From contig NZ_RQFY01000004.1 of the NCBI RefSeq assembly GCF_004769555.1, positions 1,488,001 through 1,552,000 on the forward strand: DNA of 64,000 nucleotides, read 5' to 3'. Positions 19,875 to 27,608 of this stretch are shown piece after piece (the first letter of the stretch is position 1; each line of letters begins with the position of its first letter). This stretch comes from Leptospira koniambonensis. GTDB taxonomy: Bacteria; Spirochaetota; Leptospiria; Leptospirales; Leptospiraceae. Position numbers and translations under genes: made by a program. The notes below the pieces were generated by a model, which was not told where the DNA came from, searched no databases, and saw only the letters and a program-made list of their open reading frames with translations.

Positions 19875-21947
19875 TTATTGTTCGGCCGGATAACCGCCAT
19901 AAGTCATTTTGCCAGTGAAGTATATCGGGCTCTTCTTTTCGTTTAGTATCCGAATATTTAAGCCTGCTTGTAGAGTTTGCAATGTTTGGACGTCAAAGGT
20001 AGTTCCCAATCCATCTACCAAGAGTGCATAATGTATGTTCTCGTTTAGATCTTCTTCTGGATCTATATCGTCCCAAACTAATGCTAAGTTTCCGGATCCA
20101 ATTTCTCTGTTTCTATCATCCGTTAAAATTGCTTCATTCGATTCTTGCAATATGGCTCCTGGGATTTGTTTATTGTAGATACGTTTTTCAGTAATTAGAA
20201 GAATATCATTTTTGTTAAAATGAGGAGGAAGATAAATTTCGGTAGGAGCATCAGAACTTCTTCCTTTCCAAATTACTAATATAAATCTTTTATCTCCAAA
20301 GTATTTTGTGCCATTCTGAACTGTTTTAATTGCGGCCCATGCAAATACATTATTCCAGGTATCGTATCCGATCGCGTTATAATGAGAGCTTATAGCTCTT
20401 CCTTGGATCTTTCTCGCATATGCTCTTTGTGTAATATGATAATCCATATTGAAGGTTGTTCCATAATTCCCAATCACAGAGAAGTCTTCGTTATTCCAAG
20501 CATCCTTGCTAGTGATTAGTTTAGAACTGTTTCCATTCATATATTCATTATGCTTATCATAATAATAATCCCAATGCCATTGGGTTCCAGATACGATTGG
20601 ATTGTAGAAGTCCGCGAATCTTGTTTTAGTAGTCTGAGCATTGTCAGAAATTTCCATGGCCTGATAGACTGCATTGATCATTCTTGGTGTATCTTTTGCT
20701 CCCACACCTTTTAACCACATTCCAAATTCACTTAAGAAAGATGGAATATTTAAGAACCTTGCTTCTTTTCGGATCTCATCCAAATATTTGAAATAGGTGG
20801 CATTGTCTATTCCAGTTAGATCTGTTCCCATTCTTCCTGCATCATAGAAGTGAGAATTGAAAGCAAATCCTTCTCCCGGTAGTGTAGTTAAATGTCCTCC
20901 TCCTGTTGCAGGAGCAACAAATCCTGCGTTTGTATTCCAAAATACCAATGGTTCTGCAAATACTAGTTTATCTTGCCATCCGTTTTGAGTTAGTGCCTCT
21001 CTTACCTTTCTATAAAAAGGCCAGAGTTTTTGGTTATCCCATTGCACAGGATTTAATCCTTCCATTCCCCCATCTACAGGCTCGTTAAATGGGTCCAATC
21101 CTACTATATAATCGAATTCTTCAGGATTTAATTTTTCTTTAATATAGGCGGCAGTTTTTCCTATCTGCCAAAGATATTCAGTTTGAACATATCTTGTTCC
21201 GGAAGAAGTAGAAATAGATGCATTATTCCAGAAGTTACGGAAACCTTTGCGAACTGCTTCATTAGTAAGATTGTTTTGGCTCCAATTCGCACAAATGATC
21301 CCACAATATTCAGAAGGATAAGAACTTCCTGAGATTATCCAAGAAGGGGCGCCATTCCCAGTATGCCAGGAGTTTTTATTAAATAGATGTCTCGAATAAA
21401 GATCTTGGTGGTAATCGAGTAGAATATACATTTTCTTGGAGATCGCTTTTCTCATCTGAGAAATAACAGCATCCAAATAGGTATAATTGATCGTATTCAC
21501 AGATGGATGTGTTCCTTCCCAAGCAATTGTGAATCGGATCATATTTGAACCTGTGGTCTTTCCCAACCTATTAAACGCAGTCTCTGCATCCGAATCATTT
21601 GCAAAAGGTTTGAAGCCGTGCTGAACAAGTTTTACATTTCCAGAGATATTGAACCCACGGAAGGATACTTCTCTTCCTAAACCATCTAAGAAAATTTTGT
21701 CGGTAACTCCGTTATAAGTTTTATCCCCAACTAAGATCTTACGTTCTAATTCATTATTTGTATAATCCAGGCTATGACTAGCAGAAGTGTAAGGATTGGA
21801 TCCCAAAATTGAATATTCAGATCCAGAATTGGGGTTGGATTGATTGCCAAGGAGGCCGATTAGTTCCGGAGATATATTTTTTTCCGGGCTGCACGCGAAA
21901 ATGCAGATAGCACCAAGGCCAATTATATATTTTTCTATTCTCTTCAT
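19875..21947 (-). CDS. GH5 glycosidase lipoprotein, endoglycoceramidase-like
   Basis: The 690-aa product starts with a signal peptide and lipobox ending at Cys19 (IFAC), so it is probably a surface or periplasmic lipoprotein. The catalytic TIM barrel spans about 80-430. Seen: IRFTIAWEG (137-145), LLDYHQD (176-182), DPFNEP with the likely acid/base Glu289, HFYDAG (366-371), and SEFG with the likely nucleophile Glu407. Known: DYHQD and the NEP/SEFG pair are typical of GH5 endoglycoceramidases and related enzymes. The remaining 250 residues fit the beta-rich C-terminal domain of this group. Inference: it may cut glycosphingolipid or a related glycoside outside the cell. The alternative is a cellulase-like GH5 of other specificity. 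Confidence 0.8.
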   Translation of the reverse strand: MKRIEKYIIGLGAICIFACSPEKNISPELIGLLGNQSNPNSGSEYSILGSNPYTSASHSLDYTNNELERKILVGDKTYNGVTDKIFLDGLGREVSFRGFNISGNVKLVQHGFKPFANDSDAETAFNRLGKTTGSNMIRFTIAWEGTHPSVNTINYTYLDAVISQMRKAISKKMYILLDYHQDLYSRHLFNKNSWHTGNGAPSWIISGSSYPSEYCGIICANWSQNNLTNEAVRKGFRNFWNNASISTSSGTRYVQTEYLWQIGKTAAYIKEKLNPEEFDYIVGLDPFNEPVDGGMEGLNPVQWDNQKLWPFYRKVREALTQNGWQDKLVFAEPLVFWNTNAGFVAPATGGGHLTTLPGEGFAFNSHFYDAGRMGTDLTGIDNATYFKYLDEIRKEARFLNIPSFLSEFGMWLKGVGAKDTPRMINAVYQAMEISDNAQTTKTRFADFYNPIVSGTQWHWDYYYDKHNEYMNGNSSKLITSKDAWNNEDFSVIGNYGTTFNMDYHITQRAYARKIQGRAISSHYNAIGYDTWNNVFAWAAIKTVQNGTKYFGDKRFILVIWKGRSSDAPTEIYLPPHFNKNDILLITEKRIYNKQIPGAILQESNEAILTDDRNREIGSGNLALVWDDIDPEEDLNENIHYALLVDGLGTTFDVQTLQTLQAGLNIRILNEKKSPIYFTGKMTYGGYPAEQ

Positions 21948-22137
21948 GGGCGAGCAAGATAGTTATCTAGCTCAGAGATCCAAGTTTTATTTAGTAAAAA
22001 AGGAAATTTATCGACATTCTAAATTTTTGATCTTGGGAAATAACTATACTCAAATTAAGTTTTTTGAAATTGTTTTATAATTAAGAAAGTTTATGAACAC
22101 TTATTTTTCACTTAATCATAATGAAGGGAGAAGATAG

Positions 22138-22638
22138 ATGAAAATTGTTTGGGTCATTCTATTTAGCTTGGTTGGTTTTATAGTTTTACTTGTGCTTTCT
22201 GGATATTTGTTTCCAAAAGATCATACTGCAAGTTTGGAGAAAGATTTTTCTTCTTCTCCAGAAAGTATATACAGGATCATTCGTAATATTAGTGAGTATA
22301 AAAATTGGAGGAGTGGACTGAGAACTGTGGATATTGAATCTGAAACAATTTGGACAGAATCAGATTTACACGGGAATAATATTCGTTTTGGAATTATAGA
22401 AGAACGTTCTCCGAATTATTTAAAGACTAAAATTCTAAGCGAAGATCTTCCTTTCGGTGGAGGTTGGGAATTTGAAGTTATTCCGAATGGTCCAAACACT
22501 AAATTGAAAATTACTGAAAAAGGTTTTGTAACGAATCCTCTGTTTAGAGTTCTTTCTAAGTTTGTGTTCGGTCATGACGCAACCATGAAAACTTATTTAG
22601 AAGATCTGAGTAAGATCTTAGAAGCGTCGGAGAAGTGA
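22138..22638 (+). CDS. SRPBCC (START-like) domain protein with membrane anchor
   Basis: The 166-aa product has one N-terminal hydrophobic segment (about 4-25), then a soluble fold beginning SLEKDFSSSPESIYRIIRNI, the usual start of SRPBCC/polyketide-cyclase-like proteins, which bind small hydrophobic ligands. The end (residues about 145-163) is the long C-terminal helix expected of the fold. The start has a good GAAGGGAGAAG ribosome-binding site. It is convergent with the aldolase operon (gap 26 bp) and divergent from the GH5 gene. Its ligand is unknown. Confidence 0.75.
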   Translation: MKIVWVILFSLVGFIVLLVLSGYLFPKDHTASLEKDFSSSPESIYRIIRNISEYKNWRSGLRTVDIESETIWTESDLHGNNIRFGIIEERSPNYLKTKILSEDLPFGGGWEFEVIPNGPNTKLKITEKGFVTNPLFRVLSKFVFGHDATMKTYLEDLSKILEASEK

Positions 22639-22664
22639 AAGTAAAGAGGTAAGCTGCAAGAATC

Positions 22665-23321
22665 TTAACCTCTATTCTTCTCTGCTTGTTTAGAATATTT
22701 TCTCTGATAAACAAATCGGATAGCTTCTGCTTCTAACCAAGGAACTGGTTTTCCGCCGCCTAAAATTCTAGATTCTACGAATGCCTTACTTGCTTTTTCT
22801 AGAACCATACAGACTGCATGAGCATCATCTAAACTTTTATGGGCACATAAAGCCCCAGCGTTCTGAAGATATACTGCGTTTCTTCTTCCTATAGCGGAAA
22901 TGATCTTTTTTAGCCCTTTCTCATCTAATGCGTTAGGCACAACCTTGGCGTTAGGTCCTACAATTTGAGCCATATCGTCCAAATAAGGACGAACGGTTTC
23001 TCCCGCCATGGAGCAGGTCATCACATTCTCTTGAGTAGAATGAAAGATAACTGTGAATTCAGGTCTTGCTAAATAGAGAGAAAGATGTTGTATTGCTTCG
23101 TCAGGAATATCTTTCGGAAAGATCTGATTTTCTTCCAAAGGAATTTCTAAAAGAGCTGTTTTAGCTTTTTTACCAATCGTATTTAGGTCTGCTTTTTTAG
23201 GAGTGATCCAAATACTTTTTCCAATCTTAACACTGGCACATCCGTTCTTGGCTAAAATTCCTTCCTTCACTAATTGAGGGAGAAACTTTTGAAGATCCAT
23301 TGGGCTATCAGGAGCTTTCAT
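22665..23321 (-). CDS. Class II aldolase-like protein with lost zinc ligands
   Basis: The 218-aa product is a paralogue of the gene just upstream. The chosen start, ATG at 23321 (MKAPDSPMDLQ), overlaps the upstream stop by four bases (ATGA); a TTG at 23357 would give 12 more residues but a 40-bp overlap. Aligned by eye from the catalytic Glu onward without gaps, the Glu and the first His are kept. The second zinc His of HTH is Thr here (FHSTQ), and the third, in NHG, is Ala (QNAGALC). Known: class II aldolases need three His for zinc. Inference: this copy is probably inactive alone and may be a partner subunit of the upstream enzyme. Confidence 0.75.
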   Translation of the reverse strand: MKAPDSPMDLQKFLPQLVKEGILAKNGCASVKIGKSIWITPKKADLNTIGKKAKTALLEIPLEENQIFPKDIPDEAIQHLSLYLARPEFTVIFHSTQENVMTCSMAGETVRPYLDDMAQIVGPNAKVVPNALDEKGLKKIISAIGRRNAVYLQNAGALCAHKSLDDAHAVCMVLEKASKAFVESRILGGGKPVPWLEAEAIRFVYQRKYSKQAEKNRG

Positions 23322-23974
23322 GCTGATTTTACCAGTCCATAGTTTTTGAGATACCAAGAACGGATGGAATCTCTGTCTCCTTTTTTGTAACCGGAGACTT
23401 TTAAGAATTCTTTTTCAATGAATAGTTGGCAGACTCTTTCCAATTCAAGTGCAACTTGGAAAGCATCTTCCATATCTTTTCCCACACAAAGAGTTCCGTG
23501 GTTTGCTAAAAGTACTGCCTTACTTCCTGATTTATCCAATGCAGAGATTGCCATAGTGATCAGTTTTTTAGTTCCAGGAAGAGAATAGTTAGTACAAAGT
23601 ACAGGTCCTCCAATGATTTTTTTCATCTGAGGATTTAGAACAGGAACATCCTTTCTTGCTGCGGCAACCACTGCGGCTTGCAGTTGGTGAGTATGAATTA
23701 CAGCACCAATATTTGGGCGAAGTTTGTATGCCGCAGAATGAAGTCCTTTCTCATACGAAGGTTTGATCTTTCCGATATGAGTCAGATCTTCAATGTTTAC
23801 TTGCACGATCTCTTCCGGAGTTAGATCTTCATAAGTCCTGCCAGTAGGAGTGATTGCAAAATAATTCTCATCAATACGTTGGCTGATATTTCCCCAAGTT
23901 CTTGCAATAAGTCCGGACCTTACAAGGCGGATCCCGGTATCTCGAACGATTTTTTTGGCCTTATCTATTTCCAT
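23318..23974 (-). CDS. Class II aldolase/adducin family protein, intact active site
   Basis: The 218-aa product matches class II sugar-phosphate aldolases and epimerases of the FucA/AraD type. Seen: GNIS and ITPTGRTYEDL in the phosphate-binding part, the catalytic Glu in KPSYE, zinc ligands in HTHQ, and the third His in NHGTLCVG. Known: these enzymes cleave or epimerise phosphorylated ketoses using zinc. It starts 29 bp after the aminotransferase and overlaps the next aldolase-like gene by 4 bp. Inference: the operon turns an amino or keto compound over by aldol chemistry; the substrate is unknown. Confidence 0.85.
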   Translation of the reverse strand: MEIDKAKKIVRDTGIRLVRSGLIARTWGNISQRIDENYFAITPTGRTYEDLTPEEIVQVNIEDLTHIGKIKPSYEKGLHSAAYKLRPNIGAVIHTHQLQAAVVAAARKDVPVLNPQMKKIIGGPVLCTNYSLPGTKKLITMAISALDKSGSKAVLLANHGTLCVGKDMEDAFQVALELERVCQLFIEKEFLKVSGYKKGDRDSIRSWYLKNYGLVKSA

Positions 23975-24003
23975 GTTCTTCTCCTATTCGGCAGATCTAA
24001 AGG

Positions 24004-25470
24004 TTATACACCTTCGACTTTTTGGAACACTCTTTCGAATCTTTTTAATGCGTCATCAATCACAGCATCTGTATCAGCAGCGCTCGTATATAAGCGGCTT
24101 CCTGCAAGAGTAACGATACCTTCTGCCATGTAAGCCGCTCCCATTTCTTCCATCGCTTTTTTACGAGTATGAGCTTCGTGAATTGTGGATTTGATCTTCC
24201 AGAATTTTTTGATATCAATCTCTAAAAGCATGGTTCCAACAGTTTCCAAATGGCAGATAGATCCTTGGTTAAATGCCACGAAAGGTAGATTATACTTCTT
24301 AATTAATTTTTGTAAACCAGCAGTGATCCTATCTCCCGCTCTTCCTGCTTTTTCGCAGGCCTTTTGTTTTTCGATCTCAAGAAGAGTGTAATAACCTGCA
24401 GCGGAGCTAAGAGGGTTTGCTGCCATGGTCCCACCGATCAGTGCTTTTTTGACACCTGTTTGAAGTCCCGCAGAAAGATACTTCATGTATTCTTTCTTTC
24501 CACCCAATCCGCCGGCAGAAGGGTAACCACCAGCAACCACTTTACCGAATACAGTTAGATCTGGAGTGACTCCGTAATAACCTTGAGCGCCGCTTAGGCC
24601 GATACGGAATGCAGTCACAACTTCATCAAAAATTAGTAATGCTCCATACTTATCGCAAAGTTCTCTGACTCCTTTATTGAAATCCATGTCTATAGGGCGA
24701 GTTCCACTTTCTGGTCCAATTGGCTCCAGGATAACTGCCGCAGTGCCGCCTCTCCAACGATTTCTTTTTAAGGTTCTTTCTAATGCGTTTAGGTCATTTG
24801 GATAGAATTCTTGAGTATATTTGAAAACATGTTTAGGAATTCCATGAGATTCAAAATGTCTTGTGCCTGGAAGACGAAGTCCATAAGCTAACTGATCACT
24901 CCAACCGTGATAAGCCCCGCCCATCTTAACGATATTTTTCTTTTTAGTAGCAAGCCTTGCAACTCGGATAGAAGCCATACAAGCTTCCGTTCCAGATCCT
25001 AACATACGGAACATTTGTACAGAAGGCATATGCTCCACAATCTTCTCCGCAAGTCTTAACTCATACTCATGGAATAAACCAGTCACTGGTCCTGTTGTTT
25101 CCAGAAGTTTAACAACCTTCTTACGAATACTAAGAGGGTTACTTCCTAAAACTGTAGGACCTCCCGCTTGTAAGAAGTCTATGTATTTGTTTCCATCAAG
25201 ATCAAATAAATGTGCGCCAGAAGCTTTAGTGAAAACAAGAGGGAATGGATAATTGAATGCGAGATTATGCTGAACTCCGCCAGGAATGTATTCGGAGGCT
25301 TCCGCGATCATAGTTTTGGATTTAGAACATTTCTTCTCAAAAAATTCCTGAAGGTATTTCTCCATCTCATTCTTCTTAATAGAGCGAATTGGCTGGCGAA
25401 TCAGGTCATGAAGTTGTTTATAAACCCCTTTTACGTCTGGGTATTGAGAAATAGCGAAGCCGGTAGACAT
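24004..25470 (-). CDS. Class III PLP aminotransferase (glutamate-semialdehyde aminomutase-like)
   Basis: The product is 488 aa from the ATG at 25470, which follows AAGGAAAAAG. The longer frame to 25521 would start inside the palindrome and is unlikely. Seen: GSGTEACMASIRVAR (158-172), the YHGW loop (187-190), FDEVVTAFR (281-289) and the PLP lysine K310 in FGKVVAGGYP. Known: this is the pattern of class III aminotransferases, closest to glutamate-1-semialdehyde aminomutases. It has about 50 extra N-terminal residues compared with HemL, and no haem genes are near. Inference: it makes or uses an amino-sugar or amino-acid substrate with the two aldolase-like proteins downstream. Confidence 0.85.
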   Translation of the reverse strand: MSTGFAISQYPDVKGVYKQLHDLIRQPIRSIKKNEMEKYLQEFFEKKCSKSKTMIAEASEYIPGGVQHNLAFNYPFPLVFTKASGAHLFDLDGNKYIDFLQAGGPTVLGSNPLSIRKKVVKLLETTGPVTGLFHEYELRLAEKIVEHMPSVQMFRMLGSGTEACMASIRVARLATKKKNIVKMGGAYHGWSDQLAYGLRLPGTRHFESHGIPKHVFKYTQEFYPNDLNALERTLKRNRWRGGTAAVILEPIGPESGTRPIDMDFNKGVRELCDKYGALLIFDEVVTAFRIGLSGAQGYYGVTPDLTVFGKVVAGGYPSAGGLGGKKEYMKYLSAGLQTGVKKALIGGTMAANPLSSAAGYYTLLEIEKQKACEKAGRAGDRITAGLQKLIKKYNLPFVAFNQGSICHLETVGTMLLEIDIKKFWKIKSTIHEAHTRKKAMEEMGAAYMAEGIVTLAGSRLYTSAADTDAVIDDALKRFERVFQKVEGV

Positions 25471-25497
25471 ATCTTTTTCCTTTTTTTGCGGAATATA

Positions 25498-25533
25498 AGT
25501 TGACAGTGAGTGAATACTCACTCACTGTCAACT
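25498..25533. promoter_or_regulatory. 36-bp palindrome, likely TetR-family operator
   Basis: The arms of 16 bp match perfectly (25498-25513 with 25518-25533) around a 4-base centre; each arm contains GTGAGTGA. It lies between the aminotransferase (minus) and the TetR gene (plus), 27 bp before the aminotransferase start. The size and symmetry fit a TetR-type operator shared by both divergent genes. A run of T is absent on either side, so it is not a terminator. Confidence 0.75.
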
Positions 25534-25618
25534 AGAAAATATAGAAAAGACGCTTCCGGGAAAATTTTCCGTATTCCGGAGCTTAGGAACCGCTCAGGTA
25601 GTAAATATAGGAAGTACT

Positions 25619-26281
25619 GTGGCCGAATTTACCTCTTCAAAATACAATAGAGATACTTTTGATAAGATCCCGGAAGAAAAAAGGACCAGGATACTTTCAG
25701 TTGCGATCGCAGAATTTGCAAACCGAGGTTTCAATAATGCGAATACGAATATTATAGCGAAGAAAGCCGGGATCAGCGTTGGGTCCTTATACAAATACTT
25801 CGATACAAAAGAGGATTTTTTTCTTACCGCTGTTGGTTACGGGATCCACCAGTTAGAAAAAACTTTAGAAGAAGTCCTTAGCGAAGAAAGTGATCTATTC
25901 GGTAAGATTGAAAGAATTCTAAGGATCATCCAAAAACATTCCAGAGAAAATAGAGATATCATCCGTTTATACAACGAGATCACTGCAGAAGGAAATTCAG
26001 AATTGATCAGAGGACTTTCCTCTGATATGGAAAGTGTTTCTGCGAAAGTATATACTTCGTTATTGGCAGAGGCGAAGAAGTCCGGGTCTGTTGGTAAAGA
26101 CGTAGACGAGAAAATTTTTGCATTCTGCATAGATAATCTTTTTATGATACTTCAATTCTCTTATGCGACTGAGTATTATCGAGAAAGAATGAAGGTTTAT
26201 TTGGGAAAAGACTTTGATAATGATGAGAAGGTCGTAAAAGGGATAATGTCTTTCATTAAAAGGGCTCTGGAGAAGAAGTAG
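25619..26281 (+). CDS. TetR/AcrR family transcriptional regulator
   Basis: The 220-aa product has the family's N-terminal helix-turn-helix (about 20-70): RILSVAIAEFANRGFNNA then NIIAKKAGISVGSLYKYFDTKEDF. The C-terminal part is all helical and is likely to bind a ligand. The start is GTG at 25619 with TAGGAAG upstream. It is divergent from the aminotransferase operon, with a large palindrome between the two starts. Inference: it represses that operon and perhaps itself, and is released by a metabolite of the pathway. Its last 26 bp overlap the end of a convergent exported-protein gene. Confidence 0.88.
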   Translation: MAEFTSSKYNRDTFDKIPEEKRTRILSVAIAEFANRGFNNANTNIIAKKAGISVGSLYKYFDTKEDFFLTAVGYGIHQLEKTLEEVLSEESDLFGKIERILRIIQKHSRENRDIIRLYNEITAEGNSELIRGLSSDMESVSAKVYTSLLAEAKKSGSVGKDVDEKIFAFCIDNLFMILQFSYATEYYRERMKVYLGKDFDNDEKVVKGIMSFIKRALEKK

Positions 26282-27593
26282 GGTTCCAATTAACTTTACC
26301 TTCCGATATATCAAAACATTTCATCAATCCGATTTCTATAGATTCAGATTTAGAACTTCCGACATAAGGAGGGGCTAACGTTTTAAGAAAAATTTGCGAT
26401 ATAGCCGCTTGCACTGGATCAACGGATTCAGTCGAACTTCTATCAATACTTATAGATTCTAAATTATATTTCCAATACAAGGATTGAAAGCCCACCCAAA
26501 CAGATACGTCCGATAAATGAAATATCATTTTGTAGCCTATGTATCTTGCGGTGGCTTTCCAAAATGTATTCTCTGAAAATGTAGAAGCTTTAACAGGCTG
26601 CTGAGGTGGACCTGGCCCTTCTTGGTAGAACAAACTTGCATTATGATGTCTTTCTCCTGAAAGTATTGCAGAATAAAATTCGAATCGATTTTCGATGAAA
26701 GAATTGGCCTTTAGGGATAGTTTTATTCCGATAAGCGGTCCTTTCATGGACTCGAACATAATATTTTTCTGGAGACCGTTTATATAAAATGCAGATGAGT
26801 AGATTGGGTTCATAACGGAACTATGTTCCGGACTTTTAGCCCAAGTTTGTAAATAGCCCAATGACGGACGAATTTGGAACAAATTATCTGAATACGTTAA
26901 GTAACTTATATCTCCTTTAATAAATGTTTGGCTATTTGTGAAAGGGTGTTTCGCGGCCGTATTTAAATTTAAATTTGAACTTAGTATATATTGATTAAAA
27001 TCTCGAGCTTCTCCTGTAAATGTCGACCCAGAAAATGATGAAGATATTTTTTTCCAATAATAGTTCATTTCGTAGGACGCAGTTAACCCAGGTTTATTAT
27101 TCCTATTTCCATTTACGTAAATATTATTTTCCTCTCCGTTTAGTCCTACTTCTCCCATGTGTCTAAGTTGGAACGCAACCAGATCGCGTGTTGATTGGTA
27201 TGATCCGTATCCGATCCCGAGGCTAATCTCGAATTTATGTTTTAGTAAATTGGTTTTTTCATTCTGTAATTCTGAGGGCTTTTTAGAACTTTCGATAATT
27301 TCGTTTGTTTCAGGCGTAGTCTGTATAATCGGTTCAAATTTTTGAACATCAACTGCAGTGTTCTCTTGAGAGGGGCTTTGTTCCAATTCAGAAATGTTTT
27401 CTATGAATTTTTTTTCTAATTTACCAATGATGCCGTTTGCAGTTTTGATTTTTATATATTCTTCTGTTTCTTCTAAAACTTCTCCGACGACTACGACCCC
27501 TCCTTTTAGATAAATAGTTTTCTCTGCACCGTATGAAAAGGGGAATGGAAATATTATAAATGCTGTTAATAATAGTCGTCTATAAGCATTCAT
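26256..27593 (-). CDS. Exported barrel-like protein, array member 4
   Basis: The 445-aa product has a signal peptide (cut near SYGA-E) and an Sm-like N-terminal domain with IYLKGGVVVVGEVLEET and IKTANGIIGKLEKKFIENI. A low-complexity linker and a C-terminal region of alternating strands follow (about 120-430). It is paralogous to the three genes upstream on the same strand; shared blocks are WKKISSSFSG, GDISYLTYSDNLFQIRPSLGYLQ and EIGLMKCFD. The other copies stop at or within a few residues of the MKRFE block, but this one runs on for 17 residues after CFDI and over the end of tetR. Inference: outer-membrane barrel; function unknown. Confidence 0.7.
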   Translation of the reverse strand: MNAYRRLLLTAFIIFPFPFSYGAEKTIYLKGGVVVVGEVLEETEEYIKIKTANGIIGKLEKKFIENISELEQSPSQENTAVDVQKFEPIIQTTPETNEIIESSKKPSELQNEKTNLLKHKFEISLGIGYGSYQSTRDLVAFQLRHMGEVGLNGEENNIYVNGNRNNKPGLTASYEMNYYWKKISSSFSGSTFTGEARDFNQYILSSNLNLNTAAKHPFTNSQTFIKGDISYLTYSDNLFQIRPSLGYLQTWAKSPEHSSVMNPIYSSAFYINGLQKNIMFESMKGPLIGIKLSLKANSFIENRFEFYSAILSGERHHNASLFYQEGPGPPQQPVKASTFSENTFWKATARYIGYKMIFHLSDVSVWVGFQSLYWKYNLESISIDRSSTESVDPVQAAISQIFLKTLAPPYVGSSKSESIEIGLMKCFDISEGKVNWNPTSSPEPF

Positions 27594-27608
27594 ACTGTTG
27601 CTATTGAA

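Noticed and set aside
23321..23357. TTG start at 23357 for the second aldolase-like gene
   Set aside because: It would overlap the first aldolase gene by 40 bp, while the ATG at 23321 gives the usual four-base overlap.
25471..25521. Longer aminotransferase start at 25521
   Set aside because: The start would lie inside the palindrome, and the ATG at 25470 has a good ribosome-binding site.
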